Part shown: positions 9,312-18,511 of the stretch, in pieces | Layout: each line of letters begins with the position of its first letter | Position numbering within the stretch: position 1 is the stretch's first letter | Origin: Methylomonas albis | GTDB lineage: Bacteria > Pseudomonadota > Gammaproteobacteria > Methylococcales > Methylomonadaceae | Direction: 5' to 3' | Assembly (NCBI RefSeq): GCF_014850955.1 | Contig: NZ_JACXSS010000001.1 | Coordinates: forward strand, 1,488,001 to 1,552,000 | Length of the DNA: 64,000 nt | Notes under the pieces: model-generated | Databases searched by the model: none | What the model saw: only the letters and a program-made list of their open reading frames with translations | Told to the model about the DNA's origin: nothing | Made by a program: the position numbers and the translations under genes

Positions 9312-9728
9312 ATGGCAAGAGAGTTCGGCCGCAGCCAGCGGGTGGCGTCGGAAATGCAGAAAGAATTGGCGTCGATACTACAGCGTGATGTCGACGACAG
9401 TCGCTTGGGTTTTGTGACGATCAACGACGTCGAATTGTCCAAAGATTTGGCGGTCGCCAAGATATTCGTGACGGTGTTGGATGCTCGGGATGATGCCGCT
9501 AAGCGTGCAAATGTGAAGGTGTTGAACGAGATCTCGCCGTTTATTCGGCATGAGCTGGCCAGACGCATGCGTTTGCGGCATATCTCCGAGCTGCATTTTT
9601 ACTACGACCATTCCTTCGATACCGGGATGCGTGTCGCCGAGTTACTTGGTGATGTACATCACAATGAAGGGGAGGACGCTAGCGCCGCGTCGGGGACAGT
9701 CGCGGATAAACCGCAACAGGACGATTGA
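9312..9728 (+). CDS. rbfA: Ribosome-binding factor A
   Basis: RbfA is a KH-fold protein that matures the 16S 5' end in the 30S subunit. The 138-residue protein starts REFGRSQRVASEMQKELA and has the alanine-kinked KH core with LAVAKIFVTVL and RLRHISELHFYYD, family hallmarks. An acidic tail of about 20 residues follows. It lies three bases after infB, and its TGA shares one base with the truB ATG. Confidence 0.96.
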   Translation: MAREFGRSQRVASEMQKELASILQRDVDDSRLGFVTINDVELSKDLAVAKIFVTVLDARDDAAKRANVKVLNEISPFIRHELARRMRLRHISELHFYYDHSFDTGMRVAELLGDVHHNEGEDASAASGTVADKPQQDD

Positions 9729-10645
9729 TGGCAAAACGTAAGTCCGGGCGCGATGTGCATGGCATCGTGCTACTCGACAAACGTTTAGGCGCATCGTCCA
9801 ATCAGGCTTTGCAGGAAGTTAGGCGCTTGTTCAACGCCAACAAGGCAGGCCATACCGGGGCGTTAGATCCGTTGGCGACCGGCTTATTGCCCTTATGTTT
9901 TGGCGAGGCGACTAAAGTTTCGGCATTGATGTTGGATGACGATAAGCGTTATCAGGTGACAATACAGCTGGGTGTAATGACCGATACCGGCGATAGTGAG
10001 GGTAAAATCGTCGCCGAAATGCCGGTGCCGGCCTTGGATAGCGAGCGGTTAGAGGCTTGCTTGCAACATTTTACCGGTTCTATCGAGCAAGTGCCGCCGA
10101 TGTATTCGGCCTTGAAGCATCAAGGCAAGAAATTGTATGAGTTGGCCAGGGAAGGTAAGACCGTAGACAGGCAACCCAGGGCGATTACTATCTATGAATT
10201 GCGGCTGTTAAATGTCGATGCCGAAGTGGGGCAATTGACGCTGGATGTATTTTGCTCCAAGGGTACTTACATAAGATCGTTGGCCGAAGATATTGGTCAG
10301 TGGCTGGGTAGTTGCGGTACGGTCACAGCGCTACGCAGAACTAAAGCTGGTATGTTCGATCTGGATCGAGCTTATACCTTGCAGCAGTTGCAGGCTATGG
10401 GCTTCGCGCAATTGCAGAATACACTGATAGCACTGGATGTGCCCTTGAAAAGCATACCGGACGTGTCCTTGTCCTTAGAGCAGGCCGAAAAAATCAAGCA
10501 GGGTCAGCGCATAGCCTTTAACGGCGGTATGGCCGGTCAGGTCAGAATATACTCGCAACAGACTTTTTTAGGGTTGGGGGAAATCCTATTGGATGGTAAA
10601 CTAGCACCAAGAAAACTATTTCATTTGGATGATCAAACAGCTTGA
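9728..10645 (+). CDS. truB: tRNA pseudouridine-55 synthase
   Basis: TruB isomerises U55 in the T-loop of tRNAs. The 305-residue protein has GHTGALDPLATGLLPL with the catalytic aspartate, the YQVTIQLG strand, and RRTKAGMF near the C-terminal third, then a PUA-like end. I place the start at ATG 9728, which overlaps the rbfA stop by one base, rather than the TTG one codon earlier. Confidence 0.96.
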   Translation: MAKRKSGRDVHGIVLLDKRLGASSNQALQEVRRLFNANKAGHTGALDPLATGLLPLCFGEATKVSALMLDDDKRYQVTIQLGVMTDTGDSEGKIVAEMPVPALDSERLEACLQHFTGSIEQVPPMYSALKHQGKKLYELAREGKTVDRQPRAITIYELRLLNVDAEVGQLTLDVFCSKGTYIRSLAEDIGQWLGSCGTVTALRRTKAGMFDLDRAYTLQQLQAMGFAQLQNTLIALDVPLKSIPDVSLSLEQAEKIKQGQRIAFNGGMAGQVRIYSQQTFLGLGEILLDGKLAPRKLFHLDDQTA

Positions 10646-10667
10646 TTATTCAGGAAAAAACCGCAAA

Positions 10668-10691
10668 GTTTCTACACCCTATTGTGGAAAC
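10668..10691 (+). promoter_or_regulatory. Stem-loop between truB and rpsO
   Basis: GTTTCTACA pairs with TGTGGAAAC (one T-G wobble) around a six-base loop. There is no following T-run, so it looks like an RNA processing or stability element and not a terminator. Confidence 0.4.
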
Positions 10692-10754
10692 GCGGCTACA
10701 CGGTCATCAAACGATGGCCTTTATTTAATCAAAATTAATCGATAGGGATTAAGA

Positions 10755-11024
10755 ATGTCATTAACCGCAGAACAAAAAAAAGCAATCGTTGAAGAATATC
10801 GTTTGTCAGACACCGATACAGGTTCAACGGAAGTCCAAGTTGCCTTGTTGACCGCCAACATCAATCAACTGACTCCGCATTTTGCAGCACATAAAAAAGA
10901 CAATCACTCGCGCCGCGGCTTGCTGCGCATGGTAAACCAACGCCGCAAATTGTTGGATTACCTGAAAAACACAGAAGTTGCGCGTTACCGTTCGTTGATC
11001 GAACGTTTGGGCATTCGTAAGTAG
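10755..11024 (+). CDS. rpsO: Ribosomal protein S15
   Basis: S15 is a primary 16S-binding protein of the 30S platform. The 89-residue protein has the family core [20 protein letters not shown] and [20 protein letters not shown] and ends ERLGIRK. Length is exactly usual. It lies between truB and pnp as in other gammaproteobacteria. Confidence 0.98.
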   Translation: MSLTAEQKKAIVEEYRLSDTDTGSTEVQVALLTANINQLTPHFAAHKKDNHSRRGLLRMVNQRRKLLDYLKNTEVARYRSLIERLGIRK

Positions 11025-11034
11025 CACAAAAATG

Positions 11035-11059
11035 GAAACGGCGCATCGGGCGCCGTTTC
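11035..11059 (+). promoter_or_regulatory. Perfect stem-loop between rpsO and pnp (possible RNase III or terminator site)
   Basis: GAAACGGCGC at 11035-11044 pairs perfectly with GCGCCGTTTC at 11050-11059 around ATCGG. In E. coli the rpsO-pnp spacer holds an intrinsic terminator and an RNase III site used in PNPase autoregulation, and this hairpin occupies the same place. The T-tract is poor. Confidence 0.55.
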
Positions 11060-11107
11060 TGCTTTAAAGCACATTTCAGCATAACCTTTAAACAAAGGAA
11101 CCTTATA

Positions 11108-13186
11108 GTGAATCCTATCAGGAAAGAATTTCAGTACGGCGATCGTCTCGTCACCTTATCCACCGGTGAAATTGCCCGCCAAGCCAATGGTGCGGTAATG
11201 ATCGATGTCGAAGGCACCTCGCTGCTGGTGACAGTAGTGGGTAAAAAAGAAGCTAGCGGCGGCGATTTTTTCCCGCTTACCGTTAACTATCAGGAAAAAG
11301 CCTTTGCGGCCGGTAAAATCCCCGGCGGCTTTTTCAAACGTGAAGGCCGTCCTAGCGAAACAGAAACCCTGATTTCCCGCCTGATCGACAGACCGATTCG
11401 TCCGCTGTTTCCGGAAGGCTTCACTAACGAAGTGCAGATTATTGCTACTGTCGTATCACTGAACCCTGAAGTGGATACCGAAATTCCAGCCCTGTTAGGC
11501 GCTTCCGCAGCCTTGGCTGTATCGGGCTTGCCTTTCAACGGTCCGTTGGGCGCCGCTTGTGTCGGGTATAAAGACGGCGCATATTTGCTGAATCCAGCCA
11601 AACCAGCGTTGAAAGAATCGCAACTGCAATTGGTAGTTGCCGGTACTCAACATGCGGTATTAATGGTCGAATCCGAAGCCGATCTGTTATCCGAAGAAGT
11701 GATGCTGGGCGCGGTATTGTTCGGTCACGAACAAATGCAAGTAGCGATCAATGCCATTAACGAATTCGCCGCTGCCGTTGGTACGCCAGCTGTCGGCTGG
11801 ACACCAGCGGAAACTAATACCGCATTGAAAGCCGCAGTGGCTGCCGAAGCGGAGCAAAGCATCAAGGCGGCTTACCAAGTCGCGGAAAAACTGCTTAGAC
11901 AAGACACGCTCAGCGCAATCAGGAGCGCGGTAGTTGAAAAGCTGACTGCCGATGGCCTGTATAACGAAAAAGACATTCGTGACGTCATCGAACATCTGGA
12001 ATACGACGTGGTGCGCGGTGCGATTCTGAACGACCGCAAACGTATCGACGGCCGTGATTTGACCACCGTCAGACCGATTAGCGTCAGAACCGGCGTACTG
12101 CCTAGAACTCATGGTTCTGCGTTGTTTACACGTGGCGAAACTCAAGCTTTGGTCGTAGCAACCCTAGGTACCGAACGCGATGCGCAAATCATCGATGCGT
12201 TGTCCGGCGAGTATAAAGACCCGTTCATGCTGCATTACAACTTCCCGCCGTATAGCGTAGGCGAAACCGGTTTTGTCGGCTCGCCAAAACGTCGGGAAAT
12301 CGGTCACGGCCGCTTGGCAAAACGCGGTGTGGCGGCAGTATTGCCGAATATGGCGGAATTCCCTTACGTGATTCGGGTGGTTTCAGAAATTACCGAATCC
12401 AACGGCTCCAGCTCCATGGCGTCAGTCTGCGGTAGCAGCTTGGCGTTGATGGATGCCGGTGTGCCGATCAAAGCGCCCGTCGCCGGTATTGCGATGGGTC
12501 TGATCAAAGAAGGTGATCAATTTGCAGTCTTGTCAGACATCCTGGGTGACGAAGATCACTTGGGCGACATGGACTTTAAAGTGGCCGGTTCCGAAAGCGG
12601 TGTCACCGCGCTGCAAATGGACATCAAGATCGACGGCATTACCGCTGAAATCATGAAAGTCGCGCTGGAACAAGCCAAACAAGGCCGTCTGCACATTTTG
12701 GGTGAGATGAACAAAGCCTTGTCCAGCACCCGTTCTGAAATGTCAGACTTCGCGCCGCGCATCATCACCTTTAAAATTGATCCGGCTAAAATCCGTGAAG
12801 TTATTGGTAAAGGCGGCGTCACCATTCGCGCCATTACCGAACAAACCGGTGCCAGCATCGATTTGACCGACGATGGCGTCGTGAATGTTGCTTCTGTCGA
12901 CAGAGCGGCTGGTGAAGAAGCCAGACGCATGATCGAAGAAATCACTGCGGAAGTCGAAGTAGGCAAAGTCTACGAAGGTAAAGTCGTACGCTTGATGGAC
13001 TTCGGTGCGTTTGTGACCATCCTGCCGGGTAAAGACGGTTTGGTGCATATTTCACAAATCTCCGACGAGCGCGTGGAAAAAGTCAGCGACAAACTGTCGG
13101 AAGGCGATGTCGTAAAAGTAAAAGTGCTGGAAATCGACCGTCAAGGCCGAGTGCGCTTGAGCATGAAAGAAGTCGATAGCGAATAG
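11108..13186 (+). CDS. pnp: Polyribonucleotide nucleotidyltransferase (PNPase)
   Basis: PNPase degrades RNA 3'-5' using phosphate and is a degradosome component. The 692-residue protein shows two RNase PH domains (about 1-140 and 310-540) with a linking helical domain, then a KH domain ([16 protein letters not shown]) near 560 and an S1 domain ([18 protein letters not shown]) near 620-690. The start is GTG 11108 after AAAGGAACC. A strong terminator follows, marking the operon end. Confidence 0.98.
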   Translation: MNPIRKEFQYGDRLVTLSTGEIARQANGAVMIDVEGTSLLVTVVGKKEASGGDFFPLTVNYQEKAFAAGKIPGGFFKREGRPSETETLISRLIDRPIRPLFPEGFTNEVQIIATVVSLNPEVDTEIPALLGASAALAVSGLPFNGPLGAACVGYKDGAYLLNPAKPALKESQLQLVVAGTQHAVLMVESEADLLSEEVMLGAVLFGHEQMQVAINAINEFAAAVGTPAVGWTPAETNTALKAAVAAEAEQSIKAAYQVAEKLLRQDTLSAIRSAVVEKLTADGLYNEKDIRDVIEHLEYDVVRGAILNDRKRIDGRDLTTVRPISVRTGVLPRTHGSALFTRGETQALVVATLGTERDAQIIDALSGEYKDPFMLHYNFPPYSVGETGFVGSPKRREIGHGRLAKRGVAAVLPNMAEFPYVIRVVSEITESNGSSSMASVCGSSLALMDAGVPIKAPVAGIAMGLIKEGDQFAVLSDILGDEDHLGDMDFKVAGSESGVTALQMDIKIDGITAEIMKVALEQAKQGRLHILGEMNKALSSTRSEMSDFAPRIITFKIDPAKIREVIGKGGVTIRAITEQTGASIDLTDDGVVNVASVDRAAGEEARRMIEEITAEVEVGKVYEGKVVRLMDFGAFVTILPGKDGLVHISQISDERVEKVSDKLSEGDVVKVKVLEIDRQGRVRLSMKEVDSE

Positions 13187-13213
13187 GTTTTAAGTTCGTT
13201 TGACACTGCAACA

Positions 13214-13238
13214 GAAAGGGCCGCAAGGCCCTTTTTTT
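13214..13238 (+). terminator. Intrinsic terminator of the rimP-pnp operon
   Basis: AAAGGGCC, loop GCAA, GGCCCTTT followed by a T-run: a strong hairpin 28 bases after the pnp stop. Confidence 0.9.
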
Positions 13239-13394
13239 GTGGCTGAAATTTTGTTGAGCTATGAATGTATGTTGACTTTTTAGATGTGGCTTAGCAGTAT
13301 TGACCCCTAATCGTCCTGTTAAAACGGTTGAGCGGCATTGATCAACTACGTGTCAGTGCTCAGGGTTTAAATCTATTCGGAGGTTCCAAAGCGC

Positions 13395-15050
13395 ATGAGT
13401 ACTGCCAAATTCGACACGATTGGACAATACCTCCTCAAACGCCTCTATCAGGCCGGCGTAAAAGACATCTTTGGTGTGCCCGGCGACTACGTGCTGGGAT
13501 TTTATGATCTGATGATAAAAAGTCAGGTTCGGCATATCGGCACCACCCGGGAAGATTCGGCAGCCTTTGCGGCCGACGGCTATGCGCGTTGCGTAGGTAT
13601 GGGTGCGCTGGCAGTGACATACGGCGTCGGCGCCTTAAACACGGTGAATGCGATTGCCGGCGCTTACGCGGAGTCGTCCCCGGTGGTACTTATCAGCGGG
13701 GCACCCGGCGTCAGCGAGCAAAAAGACGATCCGTTAATTCACCATCGCTTCGGGCCGTTCACCTTCCAGAGGGAAATTTTTGAACGGATTAGCTGTGCGT
13801 CGGTGGTACTAAACGACCCGGTAATCGCCTTTCGGCAAATCGACCATGCCATCGAAGCTGCGCGCCGTTTTTGTAAACCGGTGTACATTGAGCTTCCCCG
13901 TGATTTGGTGATGGCGGAAGGCTATCCAATGCCGACCGAGACGGCGGAAGTATTTACCAGTGACCAAGCGGCTTTATCCGAAGCGATTGCGGAGACTATG
14001 GCGCTGTTAGCACACGCCAAGTCGCCTATGATCGTCGCGGGCGTTGAATTGCATCGGCGCGGGCTGCAAGCGGCTTTGGCCGAGTTTGTCGAGCGTACCG
14101 GCTTGCCGGTGGTTGCTACGCTAACCGGTAAATCAGTGATGTCTGAGCGGCATCCGGCTTATCTGGGGATTTACGAAGGGGCGATGAGTTCGGAGGCCGT
14201 GCGCGACAGAGTCGAACAATCCGATTTGCTGCTGATGTTTGGGGTGACTTTGAATGAAATCGATACCGGCATCTACACCGCCAAATTAAACTCCCATTCC
14301 ACCATCCGCGCGGCGTTGAACGAGGTGGTGATCAGTGCGCATCGTTATCCTGGCATCGCCTTGGAAGATTTTCTCGATGCCTTGGCCGGCTCGGTTGGCA
14401 CATTCAGCGGAGGAAGTGTGGTATCCAGCTCTGAGCCATCAGCAAGCATTGCGTTTCCCGAGCCCGACCGGCCAATTACTACAGCTCGATTGGTTGAGAG
14501 GCTAAATGGTGCGCTGAGCAACGACATGATCGTGGTTTGCGATGTCGGCGATTGCCTGTTTGCGGCTATCGATTTACGCGTGCACGAGCAGAGCGAATTT
14601 CTGGCTTCGGCTTTTTATACCACGATGGGCTTTGCCGTACCCGCCGCGCTCGGTGCGCAAATTGCGCGTCCTGATCGGCGTGCGTTAATTTTGGTTGGAG
14701 ACGGCGCTTTTCAAATGACCGGGACTGAGCTGTCCACCCATGCGCGTCTTGGTTTGAATCCCATCGTGGTGGTGTTTAACAACGGCGGTTACAGTACGGA
14801 ACGCTGTATTCTGGAAGGCCCGTTCAACGATATTAATCCATGGCGCTTCGACCGTTTGGGAGAAGTCTTCGGTCCGTTGGCGGGCTACGAGGCGGCTACG
14901 GAAAGCGAGTTCGAAGTCGCTCTGCTAAATGCCCTAGCAAACCATGAAATGCCCAGTATCATCAATGTCCATCTGGCGGCCGACGACTCGTCCGAAGCAA
15001 TGAAACGGCTTGCCGAGCATTTGCAGTCGAAGATAAAAAGGGAGGATTGA
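13395..15050 (+). CDS. Thiamine-diphosphate alpha-keto acid decarboxylase (pyruvate/indolepyruvate decarboxylase type)
   Basis: The 551-residue enzyme belongs to the PDC/IPDC branch of thiamine-diphosphate enzymes, which decarboxylate 2-keto acids to aldehydes. Residues matching known catalytic positions are visible: Asp31 in GVPGDY, Glu53 in TTRED, the His116-His117 pair in LIHHRFG, the GDG cofactor motif around Asp436, and Glu469 in GGYSTER. The HH pair separates it from acetolactate synthases. Substrate (pyruvate, indolepyruvate or phenylpyruvate) cannot be decided by eye. GGAGG lies 11 bases before the ATG. The gene stands alone after the pnp terminator. Confidence 0.88.
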   Translation: MSTAKFDTIGQYLLKRLYQAGVKDIFGVPGDYVLGFYDLMIKSQVRHIGTTREDSAAFAADGYARCVGMGALAVTYGVGALNTVNAIAGAYAESSPVVLISGAPGVSEQKDDPLIHHRFGPFTFQREIFERISCASVVLNDPVIAFRQIDHAIEAARRFCKPVYIELPRDLVMAEGYPMPTETAEVFTSDQAALSEAIAETMALLAHAKSPMIVAGVELHRRGLQAALAEFVERTGLPVVATLTGKSVMSERHPAYLGIYEGAMSSEAVRDRVEQSDLLLMFGVTLNEIDTGIYTAKLNSHSTIRAALNEVVISAHRYPGIALEDFLDALAGSVGTFSGGSVVSSSEPSASIAFPEPDRPITTARLVERLNGALSNDMIVVCDVGDCLFAAIDLRVHEQSEFLASAFYTTMGFAVPAALGAQIARPDRRALILVGDGAFQMTGTELSTHARLGLNPIVVVFNNGGYSTERCILEGPFNDINPWRFDRLGEVFGPLAGYEAATESEFEVALLNALANHEMPSIINVHLAADDSSEAMKRLAEHLQSKIKRED

Positions 15051-15158
15051 GCGGGCGGTCGGTTTGCGCGACCGACGTGAACAATTAGCCTGCCGAGTCG
15101 AATTTTCGGCAGAGTGTATCTACACTAATCATTTCACTTAATACACATTCGTCGCGTT

Positions 15159-16118
15159 ATGCAAATCGCCAACTGTTATCTCGAACCCGCCAGTTATGCC
15201 GTTGATTTTGAGGATATACGGTATGTGCGAAATTTGGTGTTCGTAGTCGAACAGCAAATACCGATTGAGGTGGAATTCGACGAACTGGATCAGGATTGCC
15301 AGCACTTTCTGGTGCGGGATGCGGATTTCCGGCCAATCGCTACCTGTCGGCTCTCGCCGGAGGGCAAAATCGGGCGGATGGCCGTTCTGAGCGAATGGCG
15401 GGGGCAAGGTGTCGGCGCGTCTTTGCTGCGTGCCGTGATCGACAAAGCGCACAAACTGAGCCTGACTGGCGTCACCGCCAGCGCACAACTCACCGCATTG
15501 GGTTTCTACCAAAAATTCGGGTTTACAATTGAAGGCGATGTGTTTGCTGAAGCCGGTATTCCGCATCAGGCTATCCGACTCATATTGCCGCCGCGCGAGC
15601 AAGCAGTGCGATCGACACCTCAGACCGGAGAGGCGGCTATTGAGGCGGTTCGACTGGAAACAGTGGAATCGACCTTAACCGCTACCCGGCAATTGGTGAT
15701 GGCGGCGCGCAGACAGATTTATATCTATAGCCGAGATCTGGAACATGCCTTGTATGGGCAAAAAGACCTTGTCGAGGCGCTGAAACAGTTTGCACTCGGA
15801 AATCGTAATGCTAGCGTGCAGATCATTGTGCAGGACTCGACTAGCTTGCGCCATCAGGTGCATCCTGTAGTGGAATTGGCTCAGCGTTTGCCATCGTATG
15901 TGCTGATTCGTGTGCCCGATGAGGCCGAGGATTTGCAATATGCCTCTGCTTTCGTGGTGAATGATAGCGACGGTTATTTATTTCGCTTGCTTGGCAATTG
16001 CTACGAGGGACATTGGAGTCCAAATTTACCGGCCCGCAATCGGCCATTGCGCGAGGAGTTTGAGCGCGTTTGGCAACGCTCAAGCGCTTGCGCGGAATTT
16101 AGGGCCTTGAGTTTGTAG
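15159..16118 (+). CDS. GNAT acetyltransferase fused to a conserved C-terminal domain
   Basis: Residues 1 to about 145 form a GNAT fold like ElaA/YjcF: FVVEQQIPIEVEFDELD, then IGRMAVLSEWRGQGVGASLL with the acetyl-CoA pyrophosphate loop (Q/RxxGxG/A), and ALGFYQKFGF. Residues about 165-319 form a second domain (ARRQIYIYSRDLEHALYG, then an RNRPLREEFERVWQRS end) that resembles a domain found attached to GNATs in related bacteria (DUF7931 type, from memory). The YIYSRDLE segment recalls phospholipase-D-like folds, but no HKD motif is present. The substrate is unknown. The gene is monocistronic and convergent with the OmpA gene. Confidence 0.75.
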   Translation: MQIANCYLEPASYAVDFEDIRYVRNLVFVVEQQIPIEVEFDELDQDCQHFLVRDADFRPIATCRLSPEGKIGRMAVLSEWRGQGVGASLLRAVIDKAHKLSLTGVTASAQLTALGFYQKFGFTIEGDVFAEAGIPHQAIRLILPPREQAVRSTPQTGEAAIEAVRLETVESTLTATRQLVMAARRQIYIYSRDLEHALYGQKDLVEALKQFALGNRNASVQIIVQDSTSLRHQVHPVVELAQRLPSYVLIRVPDEAEDLQYASAFVVNDSDGYLFRLLGNCYEGHWSPNLPARNRPLREEFERVWQRSSACAEFRALSL

Positions 16119-16166
16119 TTTATTCGGCGTGAAGCATTTAGGTCTTCGTTGCGTGCACGATTCAAA

Positions 16167-16190
16167 AAACCCGCCTTGCGGCGGGTTTGC
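16167..16190. terminator. Bidirectional terminator between convergent genes
   Basis: AAACCCGCC, loop TTGC, GGCGGGTTT: a perfect nine-pair stem with A and T flanks that can serve both the GNAT gene (plus) and the OmpA-family gene (minus). Confidence 0.85.
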
Positions 16191-16224
16191 TTTGCTCTGA
16201 ATTAATTGGATTGATCAGGTTTTC

Positions 16225-17292
16225 TTACTTTTTCAAAGGCTGTTGCGTTTTGTTGTCCACTTCCAATTGCACACGGCGGTTGTTGGCGCGCCCTTCTTCA
16301 GTTTCGTTGGTGTCGATAGGTTGATCCCAGCTATACCCTTTAGAAGATATATTTGGTGACTCGCTACCCTTTGTCAGGTATTTTTTAACAGCCAACGCGC
16401 GGCGCTCTGACAACTTCAAATTGTGTTTGTACGAACCGGTATTGCTGGTGTGGCCTTGCACTTCAAACGCTGTGCCAGGGTACTGTTTGATACGATCAAC
16501 TACTTTATCCAGTTTTGGGAAATACTGCGGTTTGATAACATCTTTGTCATTGTCGAACTTAACATCAACGATCCAGCAGCCGTAGATACTGACCTCAACG
16601 CCCGGCAAAGTACTAGGACATTTATCCAGGCAGTTGTTCACGCCGTCTTTGTCGTCATCCATTTTCGAGCAATCCAGTTTAGCCGGCATAGGCGCTGGAG
16701 GCGGAGTCGGCTCGGCTTTAGCAACCACAGCGGCTTTAGGTTTTTCGCCGAACGGAATCACGAAACCCAGATTAACCGTCATGTCATGAAATTCTTCGGT
16801 GCCAGGTTGTAGCTTGGCATTGAAGTTGTTGTTGTAACGGTAGCGTACGTCGCTGCGAATCAGGAAGTTATCGTGCAGTTCGTAGGTAAAACCCGCTCCC
16901 GCTTCGCCGATGAAACCCGCGCCGCTGTCGCCATTGTGCGTAGAGTTTATGCCGCCTACGCCAATTACTGCATAAGGTGAGAATTTATCTCTGAAAAAGT
17001 AGTATTGCGCATCGACCGTGCCGCCAGTCAAATCCCAGTTGCCGTTAGCTTTCGCACCTTCCAGGTTTTGGTATAAACCTCTGATCTCAACGTTAAAATG
17101 TTCGTTGATGATTTTGCCTAGGCCGAGACCACCGCCCCAACCACTATGAGCGTTACGATCACCACCAGGTTGCACGAAGGTGCCGAATGGTGCCGCGTAC
17201 CATCTGTCGTCAAGGAACTCGTCGGCCTGTGCTGCCGGCAGCGAACCGAGCGTTGTTATTGTGGCTAATGTCAGTAAACTCTTCTTAAACAT
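16225..17292 (-). CDS. OmpA-family outer membrane protein
   Basis: The 355-residue protein begins with a signal peptide (MFKKSLLTLATITTLG, cleavage likely after AQA). An OmpA-like eight-strand beta-barrel of about 170 residues follows, then a Pro/Ala linker, a DDDKDGVNNCLDKCP calcium-type repeat (thrombospondin type 3-like), and a C-terminal OmpA peptidoglycan-binding domain with FEVQGHTSNTG and LSERRALAVKKYL. It should tether the outer membrane to peptidoglycan. GGAG lies seven bases before the ATG. The long upstream spacer suggests its own regulated promoter. Confidence 0.9.
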   Translation of the reverse strand: MFKKSLLTLATITTLGSLPAAQADEFLDDRWYAAPFGTFVQPGGDRNAHSGWGGGLGLGKIINEHFNVEIRGLYQNLEGAKANGNWDLTGGTVDAQYYFFRDKFSPYAVIGVGGINSTHNGDSGAGFIGEAGAGFTYELHDNFLIRSDVRYRYNNNFNAKLQPGTEEFHDMTVNLGFVIPFGEKPKAAVVAKAEPTPPPAPMPAKLDCSKMDDDKDGVNNCLDKCPSTLPGVEVSIYGCWIVDVKFDNDKDVIKPQYFPKLDKVVDRIKQYPGTAFEVQGHTSNTGSYKHNLKLSERRALAVKKYLTKGSESPNISSKGYSWDQPIDTNETEEGRANNRRVQLEVDNKTQQPLKK

Positions 17293-17863
17293 AAAGACTC
17301 CGTTATGAGGTGTAAAAAATTGATAATTCGTTGCTTTTGAAAGGGATGGTTAAGGCCGGGGTTTAAAAAAACAGGCATTAAAAACCAAAGGAGGAAGTGC
17401 GATTTTTGCTACGCTTGTTGTAAAAATACCACGGTTTTCTGCGATAACAAACATTTAGCGTAATCCTGCGCTGATATTTATTGATTCCCACCCCTTTTGT
17501 TCCTTAGGTTTGGCTATTGATAATGGCAACATCCGGGCCAAGAGCGCTGATTTATTTTCAGCCCGGTTATCCGATACTTGTCATTTTTGACTGGAATTCA
17601 GTACGCCGTTGTTAGTGGTCGATGAGGGTATGAAATGAAGATGGCGTTCGTTATTCCCATGTAATTTAATCCAAATAGGCGATCAGGAGTGTTACGAGCA
17701 TCACCGCTATTGATGTTTGGTGACGAATAATGGGCGTTGCACTATTTGTTGTGGCCTGTGTTTAGTGTTGTTGTAAGGTCAAATAGAGCAATTAACCAAC
17801 GCGAGAGGCGCAAGAAATCTCGGGCTCAGGTAAAATTCCGACAATTTGAGCGTCTATCGTTTT
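17293..17863. other. Intergenic region between divergent ompA-like and udg genes
   Basis: These 571 bases hold no reading frame I can support. The ompA-like gene has a recognisable ribosome-binding site at its edge. I could not assign reliable -35/-10 boxes or a structured RNA here. Confidence 0.5.
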
Positions 17864-18511
17864 ATGTCTTATTCATCCTATTTTAATCAAGACTGTCAGG
17901 CATGCCTGCGGTTAAGCGAATTCCTTTGCGAGGTGAAGGAGAAATATCCGGCCTATCACGCCTTGCCCGTGGCGCCGTTCGGCGATCCGCAAGCGCGGTT
18001 GCTGATCGTCGGCTTGGCGCCGGGCATGCACGGCGCGAACGCTACCGGCAGACCTTTTACCGGCGACTACGCCGGTTTGTTGCTGTATCAGGCTTTGTAC
18101 GATTTCGGTTACAGCAATCAATTGGAATCGACCAATTTGGCTGATGGTTTACAGCTGAGTAACTGCCGGATTACCAATGCAGTGAAATGTTTGCCACCGC
18201 AAAACAAACCGACCGGCGACGAGATTAAACAATGCAATCCTTATCTGGCTGCAGAAATTAATACGTTGCCGGAACGTGCGGTGATATTGGCCTTGGGCAA
18301 TATCGCCCATCAAGCGGTGTTGCGTGCCTATGACCTGAAAAGCAGTGCGGCTAAATTTGCCCATCATGTCAGCTTTGAACTGCCGGACGGCAATATGCTA
18401 GTTAGTTCTTATCATTGCAGCCGCTATAACGTGCAAACCAAACGCTTGAGTATGGCGATGCTGGCAGCTGTGTTCGTAACCATTCAAACCTTGCTGTCTG
18501 CTCGTGACTGA
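17864..18511 (+). CDS. Uracil-DNA glycosylase, family 5 (UDGb) type
   Basis: The 215-residue protein removes uracil or deaminated bases from DNA in base excision repair. Motif A reads GLAPGMHGANATGRPFTGD, matching the family 5 pattern, in which the family-1 catalytic aspartate is missing. The second motif is SSYHCSRYNVQTKRL. The CQAC cysteines at the N-terminus and C-x-P-style KCLPP support the iron-sulphur members of families 4/5. ATG 17864 is preferred over TTG 17846. It overlaps uvrC by eight bases, a DNA-repair pairing. Confidence 0.82.
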   Translation: MSYSSYFNQDCQACLRLSEFLCEVKEKYPAYHALPVAPFGDPQARLLIVGLAPGMHGANATGRPFTGDYAGLLLYQALYDFGYSNQLESTNLADGLQLSNCRITNAVKCLPPQNKPTGDEIKQCNPYLAAEINTLPERAVILALGNIAHQAVLRAYDLKSSAAKFAHHVSFELPDGNMLVSSYHCSRYNVQTKRLSMAMLAAVFVTIQTLLSARD

